From Comamonas sp. lk (GTDB taxonomy: Bacteria > Pseudomonadota > Gammaproteobacteria > Burkholderiales > Burkholderiaceae_C), in assembly GCA_945925985.1 (NCBI GenBank), contig CAMELV010000007.1:96449-160448 (forward strand): 64,000 nt of DNA, written 5' to 3'. Under the pieces are notes generated by a model. It ran no database searches. It was not told where the DNA came from and saw nothing but the letters and a program-made list of their open reading frames with translations. The position numbers and the translations under genes are program-made. The stretch's first letter is position 1. The number at the start of each line of letters is the position of its first letter. Of this stretch, positions 54,402 to 62,049 are shown piece by piece.

Positions 54402-54574
54402 ACAAGGCCTTTAGGTCAATCGATGTATTTTGTTTTATTAGAGAAACAGTGATTCGCTAATGACTCATTAGCGACTCCAAGCGCTGGCCGCGTCAAGTGA
54501 TACCGGAGCGCCACTACGGGAAATTCAATGTTATTTTTGATGCTAAATTGATGTTTTGATGCTATTGTGCATCT

Positions 54575-54814
54575 ATGAGAACCACATTAGCCTTAGACGA
54601 CGATGTTTTTGCCTTCGCACGCTCAGAAGCGCAACGGCAACGCATTTCAATTGGAGAAGCCATTTCGCGGCTGGCTCGCGATGGCATTCGCAGCCGAGGC
54701 GCGCCCTTGCTCCAGACGACGGCCGTGAAAAGCAAGTACGCACTGCTCCCGGCACGCGATGAAATCATCACGACCGAACATGTTCGCGATCTGCTGGACC
54801 AAGAGGGCATCTGA
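54575..54814 (+). CDS. VapB-type antitoxin
   Basis: 79 residues. The N-terminal MRTTLALDDDVFAFARSEAQ, with a beta strand followed by helix (ISIGEAISRLARDGI), is the ribbon-helix-helix DNA-binding fold of VapB-like antitoxins. The C-terminus (IITTEHVRDLLDQEGI) should wrap the toxin. The gene is followed 3 bp later by a PIN-domain toxin. The pair probably represses its own promoter in 54402-54574, where the sequence is distinctly AT-rich. Confidence 0.87.
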   Translation: MRTTLALDDDVFAFARSEAQRQRISIGEAISRLARDGIRSRGAPLLQTTAVKSKYALLPARDEIITTEHVRDLLDQEGI

Positions 54815-54817
54815 CCC

Positions 54818-55249
54818 GTGCGCTACTTGCTGGATGTCAATGTCTGGGTCGCATTGCTGGACGAGGCGCACGTCCACCATGCGCAGGCCCTCGCGCTAGT
54901 GAGTCAACCCCAGGTGCGGATTGCCAGCTGTCCACTGGTTGAAAACGGTGTCATCCGGGTGCTCAACCTACCCGCCTACAGCCGCTATGGGCCGGTTGGC
55001 ATGGCCACCGTGCGCAACAAACTTCAGGCCATTTGCGCCGAACTTGACCATGCGTTCTGGCCAGACGCGCTTTCCTTGCGGACTGACGGACTCGTCAATT
55101 GGACCCGCGTGCTGGGCCACAACCAAATCACCGATGTTTATTTGCTGGCACTGGCCGTCGCCCACCAGGGTTGCCTGGCCACGCTGGACCACCGCGCGGC
55201 GCTGAGCACGGTTGTCGGCGCGACCGCGGACAACTTGCTGCTGCTGTAA
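54818..55249 (+). CDS. VapC-type PIN-domain toxin (ribonuclease)
   Basis: 143 residues starting at GTG (54818). The acidic PIN residues are D6 in YLLDVNVWVALL, E43 in PLVENGVIRVL, D106 in QITDVYLLALA and a further aspartate in ATLDHRAAL. The active site looks intact. VapC toxins cleave tRNA or rRNA when freed from VapB. Located in a patch of small and decaying genes, consistent with a mobile or recently acquired module. Confidence 0.9.
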   Translation: MRYLLDVNVWVALLDEAHVHHAQALALVSQPQVRIASCPLVENGVIRVLNLPAYSRYGPVGMATVRNKLQAICAELDHAFWPDALSLRTDGLVNWTRVLGHNQITDVYLLALAVAHQGCLATLDHRAALSTVVGATADNLLLL

Positions 55250-55251
55250 GG

Positions 55252-55263
55252 CCGGCGAGCCGG
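55252..55263. terminator. Short hairpin between convergent vapC-type and crotonase genes
   Basis: CCGGC-GA-GCCGG is a perfect 5-bp inverted repeat in the 17-bp gap between two convergent stop codons. The loop is too small for a strong hairpin and there is no T-run. It is placed where a bidirectional terminator would be expected. Confidence 0.3.
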
Positions 55264-55266
55264 ACC

Positions 55267-56034
55267 TCAGCGGTACTGCGCTGGCCGTTTCTCCAAAAAG
55301 GCGGCAATGCCCTCCTGCCCATCCGCCGTCAATGCGCCGGCAGCCATGATCTCGCTGGCCAGGGCGTAGGCTTGCGGTTGCGCCAGTTCCATCTGGCGGT
55401 AGTAGCCCTGTTTGCCCATGGCCTTGGACTCGGTGCTGCCGCGGGTGGCGCGGCTGATCAGATCAAATGTGACGGCGTCCAGCTGGTCCGGCGGCACGGC
55501 ACGGTTGATCAACCCCCAGTCAGCGGCGGTGGTGGCGTCGATGGCATCACCCGTCATGGCCATTTCCAGCGCGCGCTTGCGGCCGATGTTGCGCGCCACG
55601 GCCACCAGCGGGGTGTGGCAAAACAGCCCGGCCTTGCCACCGGGAATGGCAAAGCCAGCGGTGTCCGCAGCAATGGCCAGGTCACAAGTGGCCACCAACT
55701 GACAACCGGCCGCTGTGGCCAGCGCATGCACCCGGGCTATCACCGGCTGCGGCAGGGCCTGCAGGGTGTCCATCATGCGGGTGCAGACGGCAAACAGCTC
55801 GCGCGCTTGCGCCAGGCTGGCGCCGGCCATGTCGCCAAAGTTGTGGCCTGCGCTGAACACCGGGCCGTTGGCAGCAAGGATGACGCCGCGCGCCGCGCTG
55901 CGTCCAACCGCCTGCAGCGCCTCAGTAAGCTCCAGCATCAGCGGCAGGCTCAGGGCGTTGCGCTTGTCGGGGCGGTTCAGGGTGACGGTGGTGATACTAC
56001 CCTCCGTACTAACCAGGATATGTTGGTAGGCCAT
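55267..56034 (-). CDS. Crotonase-fold protein, ECHDC3-like
   Basis: 255 residues from the ATG at 56034, preceded by AAGGAG; a far longer frame runs antisense/overlapping psd and is ignored. RPDKRNALSLPLML and FSAGHNFGDM form the first oxyanion segment. HALATAAGCQLVATCDLAIA and GFAIPGGKAGLFCHTPLVAV match ECHDC3 proteins, in which the two hydratase glutamates are replaced (here by Q and G). It is therefore unlikely to hydrate enoyl-CoA; its role is unknown. Its start is 28 bp from the psd stop. Confidence 0.9.
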   Translation of the reverse strand: MAYQHILVSTEGSITTVTLNRPDKRNALSLPLMLELTEALQAVGRSAARGVILAANGPVFSAGHNFGDMAGASLAQARELFAVCTRMMDTLQALPQPVIARVHALATAAGCQLVATCDLAIAADTAGFAIPGGKAGLFCHTPLVAVARNIGRKRALEMAMTGDAIDATTAADWGLINRAVPPDQLDAVTFDLISRATRGSTESKAMGKQGYYRQMELAQPQAYALASEIMAAGALTADGQEGIAAFLEKRPAQYR

Positions 56035-56062
56035 GGCCGGACTCCTTGTGCGTGATGTGGGT

Positions 56063-56911
56063 TTAGTGAAGCGTATCAGCCATGGCATCGCCCAGCCGGA
56101 TCGGCCGGCCCGGCGCCCAAGCCGGGTTGAAACCCAGCGACCCCTTAGGGAACAGCAGCACCACGGTAGAGCCCAGCAAAAAGCGCCCCATCTCGTCGCC
56201 TTGGCACAAAGCCACGGGCGCCTGCTCGTAGTACCAAGTGCGCACTTGGCCTGGACGCGGTGGGTTGACCACGCCATGCCAGACCGTGGCCATGCTGCCC
56301 ACAATGGTGGCGCCCACCAGCACCAGCGCAAACGGGCCATGCGCCGACTCAAACAGGCACACAACACGCTCATTGCGGGCAAACAGCCCGGGAACGCCAC
56401 GCGCCGTGGTCGGGTTAACCGAAAACAAATCACCCGGCACATGAACCATGCGGGTCAAACGCCCGTCACAAGGCATGTGAATACGGTGGTAATCCCGGGG
56501 GCTCAGGTACAGGGTGGCAAACAGGCCATCCACAAAGGGCGCGGCCAGCGCGGCATCGCCACCGAGCAGCGCGGCACAGGTGTAGTCGTGGCCCTTGGCC
56601 TGAAAGATTCGGTCGCGCTCAATGCGTCCGAACTGGCTGATGGCGCCATCCACAGGGCAAATCAAGGCCGACGGCGCCAGTGGCCGGGCATCGGCCCTGA
56701 GGGCTCGGGTGAAGAAGTCGTTGAAGCTGGCGTAGCTGGCCGGATCGGGGTTGGCGGCTTCGGTCATGTTGACCTGGTAACGCCCGATAAACCAGGTGAT
56801 CAGTGCTGTGGTCCAGGTGCCGGCGCGGGCATTGGCGATTTTGCCGGCCAGCCAGGTCAGCGCCTGCTTTGGCAGCAGGTATTGCGGCAACACGGCAAGA
56901 CGTTTTGACAT
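56063..56911 (-). CDS. psd: Phosphatidylserine decarboxylase proenzyme
   Basis: 283 residues from ATG 56911; an ATG at 56941 would add ten residues. FLLGSTVVLLF contains the LGST self-cleavage motif, where the serine becomes the pyruvoyl group. CPVDGAISQFG and YLSPRDYHRIHMPCDG hold the active-site aspartate and histidine. The enzyme makes phosphatidylethanolamine at the inner membrane. It is divergent from the LysR regulator, with 74 bp between start codons. Confidence 0.97.
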   Translation of the reverse strand: MSKRLAVLPQYLLPKQALTWLAGKIANARAGTWTTALITWFIGRYQVNMTEAANPDPASYASFNDFFTRALRADARPLAPSALICPVDGAISQFGRIERDRIFQAKGHDYTCAALLGGDAALAAPFVDGLFATLYLSPRDYHRIHMPCDGRLTRMVHVPGDLFSVNPTTARGVPGLFARNERVVCLFESAHGPFALVLVGATIVGSMATVWHGVVNPPRPGQVRTWYYEQAPVALCQGDEMGRFLLGSTVVLLFPKGSLGFNPAWAPGRPIRLGDAMADTLH

Positions 56912-56985
56912 GGGGGCCAACGGTAGAAAACAGCTGACCATTGTACTAAGTACCCCCGTGGCCAGTCAGGTGGGAAAATACCTTA

Positions 56986-57873
56986 ATGACTGCTACACGC
57001 ATCCCCCCAATTCAGTGCCTTTTAACCTTTGAGGCACTGGCCCGGCTGCGCAGCGTGACGCAGGCGGCAGAGGAGTTGTTTGTGACACCCAGTGCGGTGA
57101 GCCACAGGGTCCGGCAGCTCGAGCAAATTATCGGTACCCGTCTGTTTGGCCGAGCCGATTTTTCTCTGACCTCTGAGGGCAGCGAGTACCTGGCCCATGT
57201 GCGTGAGGGGCTGGCGGCGCTGCAAAAATTTCCCAGCTCTGAGGCAGCCCCCGGCAAGCGCAAGCTGCGATTGGCCGTGACGCCCACCTTTGCCCGCTCC
57301 ATCCTGATCCCACGCCTTCGGCAGTTCACCGAAGCCTACCCTGAGATCGACCTGACGCTGCAGGTGTCGATCCCGCTGCTCGACGTGGTGGCCGAGGACG
57401 CCGACCTGATGGTCCGCTTTGGCACCGGCCGCTATGCGGATGTGGAGCACGTGGTGCTGTTTAAGGACGAGGTCACGCCACTGGCTTCCCCGGCTTTTGT
57501 TCGCGAGCACGGGCCGTTTGCCCTGGCGGCGGACCTGGAGGGTGTGAGCCTGCTGCGCAGTCCGCTGGAGCCCTGGCGCACCTGGTTTGCCGCGCAGCAC
57601 CTGGACTGGCCCGAGCCGACCGAGGGCTCGCAGTTCAATGACATTGGCCTGATGTGCGATGCCGCCGCCGCCGGCATGGGCGTGGCACTGGTCCGGCTGC
57701 GACTGGGCTCGCCCTGGCTGGAGCGTGGCGCTCTGGTGCGACTGGCCGCCAACCCGGTCTACAGCCAGACGGTTCCCAGCCCGCATGCCCACTACCTGTG
57801 CTGGCGCACGGGCATGATGGACCGCTGGGAGTGTGCCGCCTTTGCAGACTGGCTGAAAAAGAGCCTGGCGTGA
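56986..57873 (+). CDS. LysR-family transcriptional regulator, GcvA-like
   Basis: 295 residues. The N-terminal winged helix shows CLLTFEALARLRSVTQAAEE, LFVTPSAVSHRVRQLEQIIG and TRLFGR. The effector domain includes LRLAVTPTFARSILIPRL and DLMVRFGTGRYADVEHVVLF, like the GcvA subgroup. The target is unknown: it sits divergent from psd, and downstream lies an intergenic repeat and glcD. TGACT-TAG-AGTCA, a small palindrome, overlaps its stop codon. Confidence 0.93.
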   Translation: MTATRIPPIQCLLTFEALARLRSVTQAAEELFVTPSAVSHRVRQLEQIIGTRLFGRADFSLTSEGSEYLAHVREGLAALQKFPSSEAAPGKRKLRLAVTPTFARSILIPRLRQFTEAYPEIDLTLQVSIPLLDVVAEDADLMVRFGTGRYADVEHVVLFKDEVTPLASPAFVREHGPFALAADLEGVSLLRSPLEPWRTWFAAQHLDWPEPTEGSQFNDIGLMCDAAAAGMGVALVRLRLGSPWLERGALVRLAANPVYSQTVPSPHAHYLCWRTGMMDRWECAAFADWLKKSLA

Positions 57874-57878
57874 CTTAG

Positions 57879-57936
57879 AGTCAAATCAGGCTCCAGCCCT
57901 TGTCCCACTTAGGGTTGTAGCTATCATTTTTAAAAC
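57879..57936 (+). repeat. Copy of a dispersed Comamonadaceae-type intergenic repeat
   Basis: AGTCAAATCAGGCTCCAGCC followed by CTTGTCCCACTTAGGGTTGT and AGCTATCATTTTTAAAAC. It shares CTCCAGCCCTT and GCTATCA with the copy at 34032-34090 in the same order and spacing. It lies between the lysR-type gene and glcD, the usual intergenic location of this repeat family. Confidence 0.6.
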
Positions 57937-58025
57937 AAACAGGTTTTCACGGTCGGCTGCAAAATTTCTCACGCCAAGGCACCCGGCATTGTTCTAAAGT
58001 GGACATCAACTTGGTACTCCCCGGT

Positions 58026-58055
58026 CCAGACATCCCCAGACATCCACAGACATCC
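58026..58055 (+). repeat. Three tandem 10-bp repeats upstream of glcD
   Basis: CCAGACATCC occurs twice in a row and is followed by ACAGACATCC, giving three units with a 10-bp period. The array ends 34 bp before the glcD start codon. A one-helical-turn period would place all units on the same face of the DNA, so it may be a regulator site or part of the 5' leader. It could also be simple slippage. Confidence 0.8.
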
Positions 58056-58089
58056 AAACCCTTCAACCCCGACCCAGCACACCACCGCC

Positions 58090-59592
58090 ATGAACGCTGC
58101 CTTGAAGCCTGATCAACAGGCCCTGCTACAAAGATCGGAGCGTCAGGCCGAGATCGTACGCGGGCTACAGGCCTATTTGCCTGCCCATCAACTGCTCTGG
58201 AACCGAGAAGACACCACCCCTTACGAATGCGACGGCCTAACAGCCTACCGTGAGCGCCCGCTGGTGGTGGCCTTGCCTCAGACTGAAGCCCAGGTGCAGG
58301 CGGTGCTGCGCACCTGCCACGCACTTGATGTACCCGTGGTAGCGCGCGGCGCCGGCACCGGCCTGTCGGGCGGCGCCATGCCGCACCGCATGGGTGTGAC
58401 GCTGTCCCTGGCCAAATTCAACCAGATTGTGGCGATTGACCCGCTGGCGCGTACGGCCCGGGTGCAGTGCGGCGTACGCAACCTCGCGATCAGCGAGGCA
58501 GCCGCACCCCACGGCCTGTACTACGCGCCCGACCCATCGAGCCAGATCGCCTGCACGATTGGCGGTAATGTTGCCGAGAACTCGGGCGGCGTGCACTGCC
58601 TGAAATACGGCTTGACGCTGCACAACGTGCTCAAGGTGCGCGGCTTCACCATTGAGGGCGAAGCCATCGAATTCGGCTCTGAGGCGCTTGACAGCCCGGG
58701 GCTGGACACCCTGAGCATCGTGGTCGGCTCCGAGGGCATGCTGGCGGTGACCACCGAAGTCACTGTCAAGCTGGTCCCCAAGCCGCAATTGGCGCGCTGC
58801 ATCATGGCCAGCTTTGACGGCATGCGCAAGGCGGGCGATGCGGTGGCGGCGGTAATCGCCGCCGGCATCATTCCGGCCGGGCTGGAAATGATGGACAAGC
58901 CTATGACCGCCGCCGTGGAAGACTTTGTGCACGCCGGCTATGACCTTAACGCCGAAGCCATCCTGCTGTGCGAGAGCGACGGCACTCCTGAAGAGGTCGA
59001 GGAAGAAATCGGCCGCATGAGCGCGGTGCTGCGCCGCTGTGGCGCCACGGCCATTGCGGTTAGTCGGGACGAGAGCGAGCGCCTGAGGTTCTGGAGCGGA
59101 CGCAAAAACGCCTTCCCGGCCAGCGGCCGCATCAGCCCCGACTACATGTGCATGGACTCCACCATTCCCCGCAAGCGCCTGGCCGATATCCTGCTGGCGA
59201 TCCAGCAAATGGAGCAAAAGTACCAACTGCGCTGCGCCAACGTGTTCCATGCCGGCGACGGCAACCTACACCCCCTGATCATGTTCGACGCCAACGACCC
59301 GGATCAATTGCGACGCTGTGAACTGTTTGGCGCCGACATTCTTGAAACCAGTGTGGCGATGGGCGGCACCGTCACCGGCGAACACGGCGTTGGCGTGGAG
59401 AAGCTCAATTCGATGTGCGTGCAGTTCTCAGCAAAAGAGAACGAGCAGATGTTTGGCGTCAAACGCGCTTTCGACCCCAAAGGACTGCTCAACCCCGGCA
59501 AAGTGATCCCCACCCTGCAGCGCTGCGCCGAGTACGGCAAGATGCTGGTGCGGGCCGGGCAGATCAAGCACCCGGAGCTGCCCAGGTTCTAG
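58090..59592 (+). CDS. glcD: FAD-linked oxidase, glycolate oxidase GlcD-like
   Basis: 500 residues. The FAD_binding_4 domain shows VVARGAGTGLSGGAMPHRMG and TIGGNVAENSGGVHCLKYGL. The C-terminal domain has MCMDSTIPRKRL, NVFHAGDGNLHPLI and GGTVTGEHGVGVEK, with the histidines of the active site. It matches the GlcD subunit of glycolate oxidase or D-2-hydroxyacid (D-lactate) dehydrogenases. glcE and glcF, which normally follow, are missing; the next gene is the convergent ptsI, whose stop codon overlaps this one. Confidence 0.9.
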   Translation: MNAALKPDQQALLQRSERQAEIVRGLQAYLPAHQLLWNREDTTPYECDGLTAYRERPLVVALPQTEAQVQAVLRTCHALDVPVVARGAGTGLSGGAMPHRMGVTLSLAKFNQIVAIDPLARTARVQCGVRNLAISEAAAPHGLYYAPDPSSQIACTIGGNVAENSGGVHCLKYGLTLHNVLKVRGFTIEGEAIEFGSEALDSPGLDTLSIVVGSEGMLAVTTEVTVKLVPKPQLARCIMASFDGMRKAGDAVAAVIAAGIIPAGLEMMDKPMTAAVEDFVHAGYDLNAEAILLCESDGTPEEVEEEIGRMSAVLRRCGATAIAVSRDESERLRFWSGRKNAFPASGRISPDYMCMDSTIPRKRLADILLAIQQMEQKYQLRCANVFHAGDGNLHPLIMFDANDPDQLRRCELFGADILETSVAMGGTVTGEHGVGVEKLNSMCVQFSAKENEQMFGVKRAFDPKGLLNPGKVIPTLQRCAEYGKMLVRAGQIKHPELPRF

Positions 59593-61364
59593 GCCCTGCC
59601 CACCTGATAGCCGGGCTCATCATCAGCCAGCACCTGCTGCGCCCAGGGGGCCAGCTTGGCTGTGTCGGAGCGCAGGATCTCCTGCTTGACGGCAAGAATC
59701 TGGGCGGGGTGCATTGAAAAGCTGCGCAGTCCCAGACCCAGCAGCAGCCGGGTCAGGCTGGTGTCACCGGCCATTTCACCGCACACACTCACCTCTTTAC
59801 CCTGTGCCTGGGCTTCTGCAATGGTGCTTGCCACCAGGCGCAACACGGCGGGGTGCATCGGGTCGTACAAGTGCGCCACCGATTCATCGGCCCGGTCGAT
59901 GGCCAGCGTGTACTGGATCAGGTCATTGGTGCCGATGGAGAGGAAGTCGAAGTACTTCAGGAACACCTTGAGCGTTAGCGCTGCGGCTGGAATCTCGATC
60001 ATCGCGCCCACCTGCACTGGGCCATAGGCCACGCCCCGGCTATCCAGCTCAGCTCTCGCATGGTTCACCAGTGCCAGTGTCTGGCGGATTTCACTGGCGT
60101 GCACCAACATCGGAAAAAGTAGTTTGGCCTTGCCAAAGGCGGCCGCCCGCAAAATAGCGCGCAGCTGCGTCAGGAACATGGCAGGGTCGGCCAAGCTCCA
60201 GCGGATCGCGCGCAAGCCCAGCGCAGAGTTGAGGTGGGCATCGTCCCGGAGCGAACTGTCCAGCGGCTTATCAGCCCCGACGTCGACGGTGCGAATGGTC
60301 ACCGGCAGCCCACGCATGCCCTCAATGGCGCGTCGGTAGGCCTGGTATTGCTCTTCCTCGTCCGGCAAGCGCCCCTGCCGACCCATGAACAGGAATTCGC
60401 TTCGAAACAGCCCCACGCCGACGGCACCGACCTTCAGTGCACCGGCCGCGTCTTCGGGCATCTCGATATTTGCGAGCAAGTCGATTTTCTGCCCGTCCAA
60501 GGTGACCGCCGGGGTATGCAACAGTCTGGACAGGCGACCGCGTTCGAGCTCCCCCTGGCGCTGTTTGAAGCCGTACTCGGCCAAGATGATCGGTGAGGGG
60601 TCGACCACCACCACACCGGCATCACCGTCAATGATGACCCAGTCATCCTGGCGCACCAACTGGCTTGACAGGCGTGCGCCCACCACTGCTGGAATATCCA
60701 AGCTGCGGGCCACGATCGCTGTGTGCGAGGTCTTGCCGCCAACATCGGTGATGAAACCGGCAAACACGCTTTGTTTAAATTGCAGCATGTCGGCGGGCGA
60801 GAGGTCATGGGCCACCAAAATCAGTGGCACATCCACCGTGTCTTCAAGCAGCAGGTCATGCTGAGCCGTTTTGCGCGCGGCACGGACCGGCGGCGGCACC
60901 ACGGACGAACCAATCCCCTTCATGGCACGCAAGACTTTTTCTGTGATCTGCTCCAGGTCGCCCTTGCGCTCACGCAGGTACTCGTCTTCCATTTCGTCAA
61001 ACTGGCGGGCGATCACTTCCAGCTGGGTGGTCAGGGCCCACTCGGCGTTGTACAGCCGGTCGGTGATCCAGCGCTTGACACCGCCGATGAGCTCGTCGTC
61101 GTCGAGCAGCATCAAATGCACGTCTAGCAAGGCGGTCAGCTCCTGCGGCGCTTCCTTCGGGCCCATCTGGCCAATACTGACTTGCAGCCGGTGGATCTCA
61201 TCAACCACAGCGTTGCGACCTCGCCGCACCCGATCAATCTCTGCCTCAACCTGCGTCGGCGCAATGAAATAGTGCGCTACATCGACCCGGCTAGAGGCCA
61301 CCAGTACCGCTCGCCCGATGGCGATGCCACGGGCAACCGCCAGGCCATGGATGGAAAAAGTCAC
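59589..61364 (-). CDS. ptsI: Phosphoenolpyruvate-protein phosphotransferase (PTS enzyme I)
   Basis: 591 residues starting at GTG (61364), overlapping the HPr stop by 4 bp. The phospho-histidine is in GGKTSHTAIVARSLDIPAVV. The C-terminal PEP site has TVDVGADKPLDSS, SIGTNDLIQYTLAIDRADE and the catalytic cysteine in VCGEMAGD. It takes phosphate from PEP and passes it to HPr. At about 590 residues it is the usual length. Confidence 0.97.
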   Translation of the reverse strand: MTFSIHGLAVARGIAIGRAVLVASSRVDVAHYFIAPTQVEAEIDRVRRGRNAVVDEIHRLQVSIGQMGPKEAPQELTALLDVHLMLLDDDELIGGVKRWITDRLYNAEWALTTQLEVIARQFDEMEDEYLRERKGDLEQITEKVLRAMKGIGSSVVPPPVRAARKTAQHDLLLEDTVDVPLILVAHDLSPADMLQFKQSVFAGFITDVGGKTSHTAIVARSLDIPAVVGARLSSQLVRQDDWVIIDGDAGVVVVDPSPIILAEYGFKQRQGELERGRLSRLLHTPAVTLDGQKIDLLANIEMPEDAAGALKVGAVGVGLFRSEFLFMGRQGRLPDEEEQYQAYRRAIEGMRGLPVTIRTVDVGADKPLDSSLRDDAHLNSALGLRAIRWSLADPAMFLTQLRAILRAAAFGKAKLLFPMLVHASEIRQTLALVNHARAELDSRGVAYGPVQVGAMIEIPAAALTLKVFLKYFDFLSIGTNDLIQYTLAIDRADESVAHLYDPMHPAVLRLVASTIAEAQAQGKEVSVCGEMAGDTSLTRLLLGLGLRSFSMHPAQILAVKQEILRSDTAKLAPWAQQVLADDEPGYQVGRA

Positions 61365-61630
61365 TCACCCTCTCCGAACTTGTCGGCGATCAGTGCCAAA
61401 AGGGCGTCCTGTGCTTCCTGCTCACGTTCACCCGCGGTCTCAATCTCGATCTTGCTGCCCAGACCGGCCGCCAGCATCATCACCCCCATGATGCTTTTGG
61501 CATTGACGCGCCGTTCGCCTCGCGAGAGCCAGACCTCGCAGGGGAAACTACCGGCGAGCTTGGTGAGCTTGGCTGAAGCGCGGGCATGCAGCCCGAGCTT
61601 ATTGCTGATGGTCGTGCTGATTTTGATCAT
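61361..61630 (-). CDS. ptsH: Phosphocarrier protein HPr
   Basis: 89 residues. The active histidine H15 is in NKLGLHARASAKL. S46 in NAKSIMGVMML is the regulatory serine target of HPr kinase in many proteobacteria. Its ATG lies 32 bp inside the EIIA gene, with AGGAAGA as ribosome site, and its stop overlaps the ptsI GTG. It shuttles phosphate from enzyme I to the EIIA upstream. Confidence 0.97.
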   Translation of the reverse strand: MIKISTTISNKLGLHARASAKLTKLAGSFPCEVWLSRGERRVNAKSIMGVMMLAAGLGSKIEIETAGEREQEAQDALLALIADKFGEGE

Positions 61631-62045
61631 GGGTCTTCCTCATTTGATTTTGCGGCGCCGTGACTGCCACCTGCATAACCCCCTGGGTTCCACCGGCAAG
61701 CGCCCGCGACACCAGGGCGTCCAAGGCTTCGTGTCGGTAAGTGACACAGCGAAGCAGCATCGGCAGGTTAACGCCCGCCACTAACTTGGCGTGCACGCCG
61801 TCGATCAACTTGTGGGCCACGTTGCAGGGTGTCGCGCCAAATAGGTCGGTCAATACCAGGGTGTTTGTCGTGCCCAGCAGGTCCAGCGCCAACGAAGCAC
61901 CCGCCAGGGTTTCCTCGGGCGGTACGTTGGGCTGGACGTCAAAGGCTACCAGAGCGGGTTCGGCATCCGCAAACACGTGCACCACGCACTGACGCAAAGC
62001 GCTGGCCAGCGGGGCGTGAGCAATGATGAGAATGCCGTTGTTCAT
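61599..62045 (-). CDS. PTS system mannose-type EIIA component
   Basis: 148 residues. The phosphorylatable H10 is in ILIIAHAPLASAL, and VLTDLFGATPCNVAH is the conserved EIIA-Man segment with the supporting aspartate. The C-terminal 20 residues are His/Gln-rich and coincide with the HPr overlap. No EIIB, EIIC or EIID gene is present, so it probably acts as a regulatory phosphate acceptor, as in the nitrogen/PHB-linked PTS of Ralstonia. The ATG is 4 bp from the MFS gene stop, and all five minus-strand genes from 63818 may be one transcript. Confidence 0.93.
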   Translation of the reverse strand: MNNGILIIAHAPLASALRQCVVHVFADAEPALVAFDVQPNVPPEETLAGASLALDLLGTTNTLVLTDLFGATPCNVAHKLIDGVHAKLVAGVNLPMLLRCVTYRHEALDALVSRALAGGTQGVMQVAVTAPQNQMRKTHDQNQHDHQQ

Positions 62046-62049
62046 GGTA

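Noticed and set aside
56035..56442. Extension of the ECHDC3-like gene into psd
   Set aside because: The upstream part is an out-of-frame shadow of psd; the ATG at 56034 has a good ribosome site and matches the family N-terminus.
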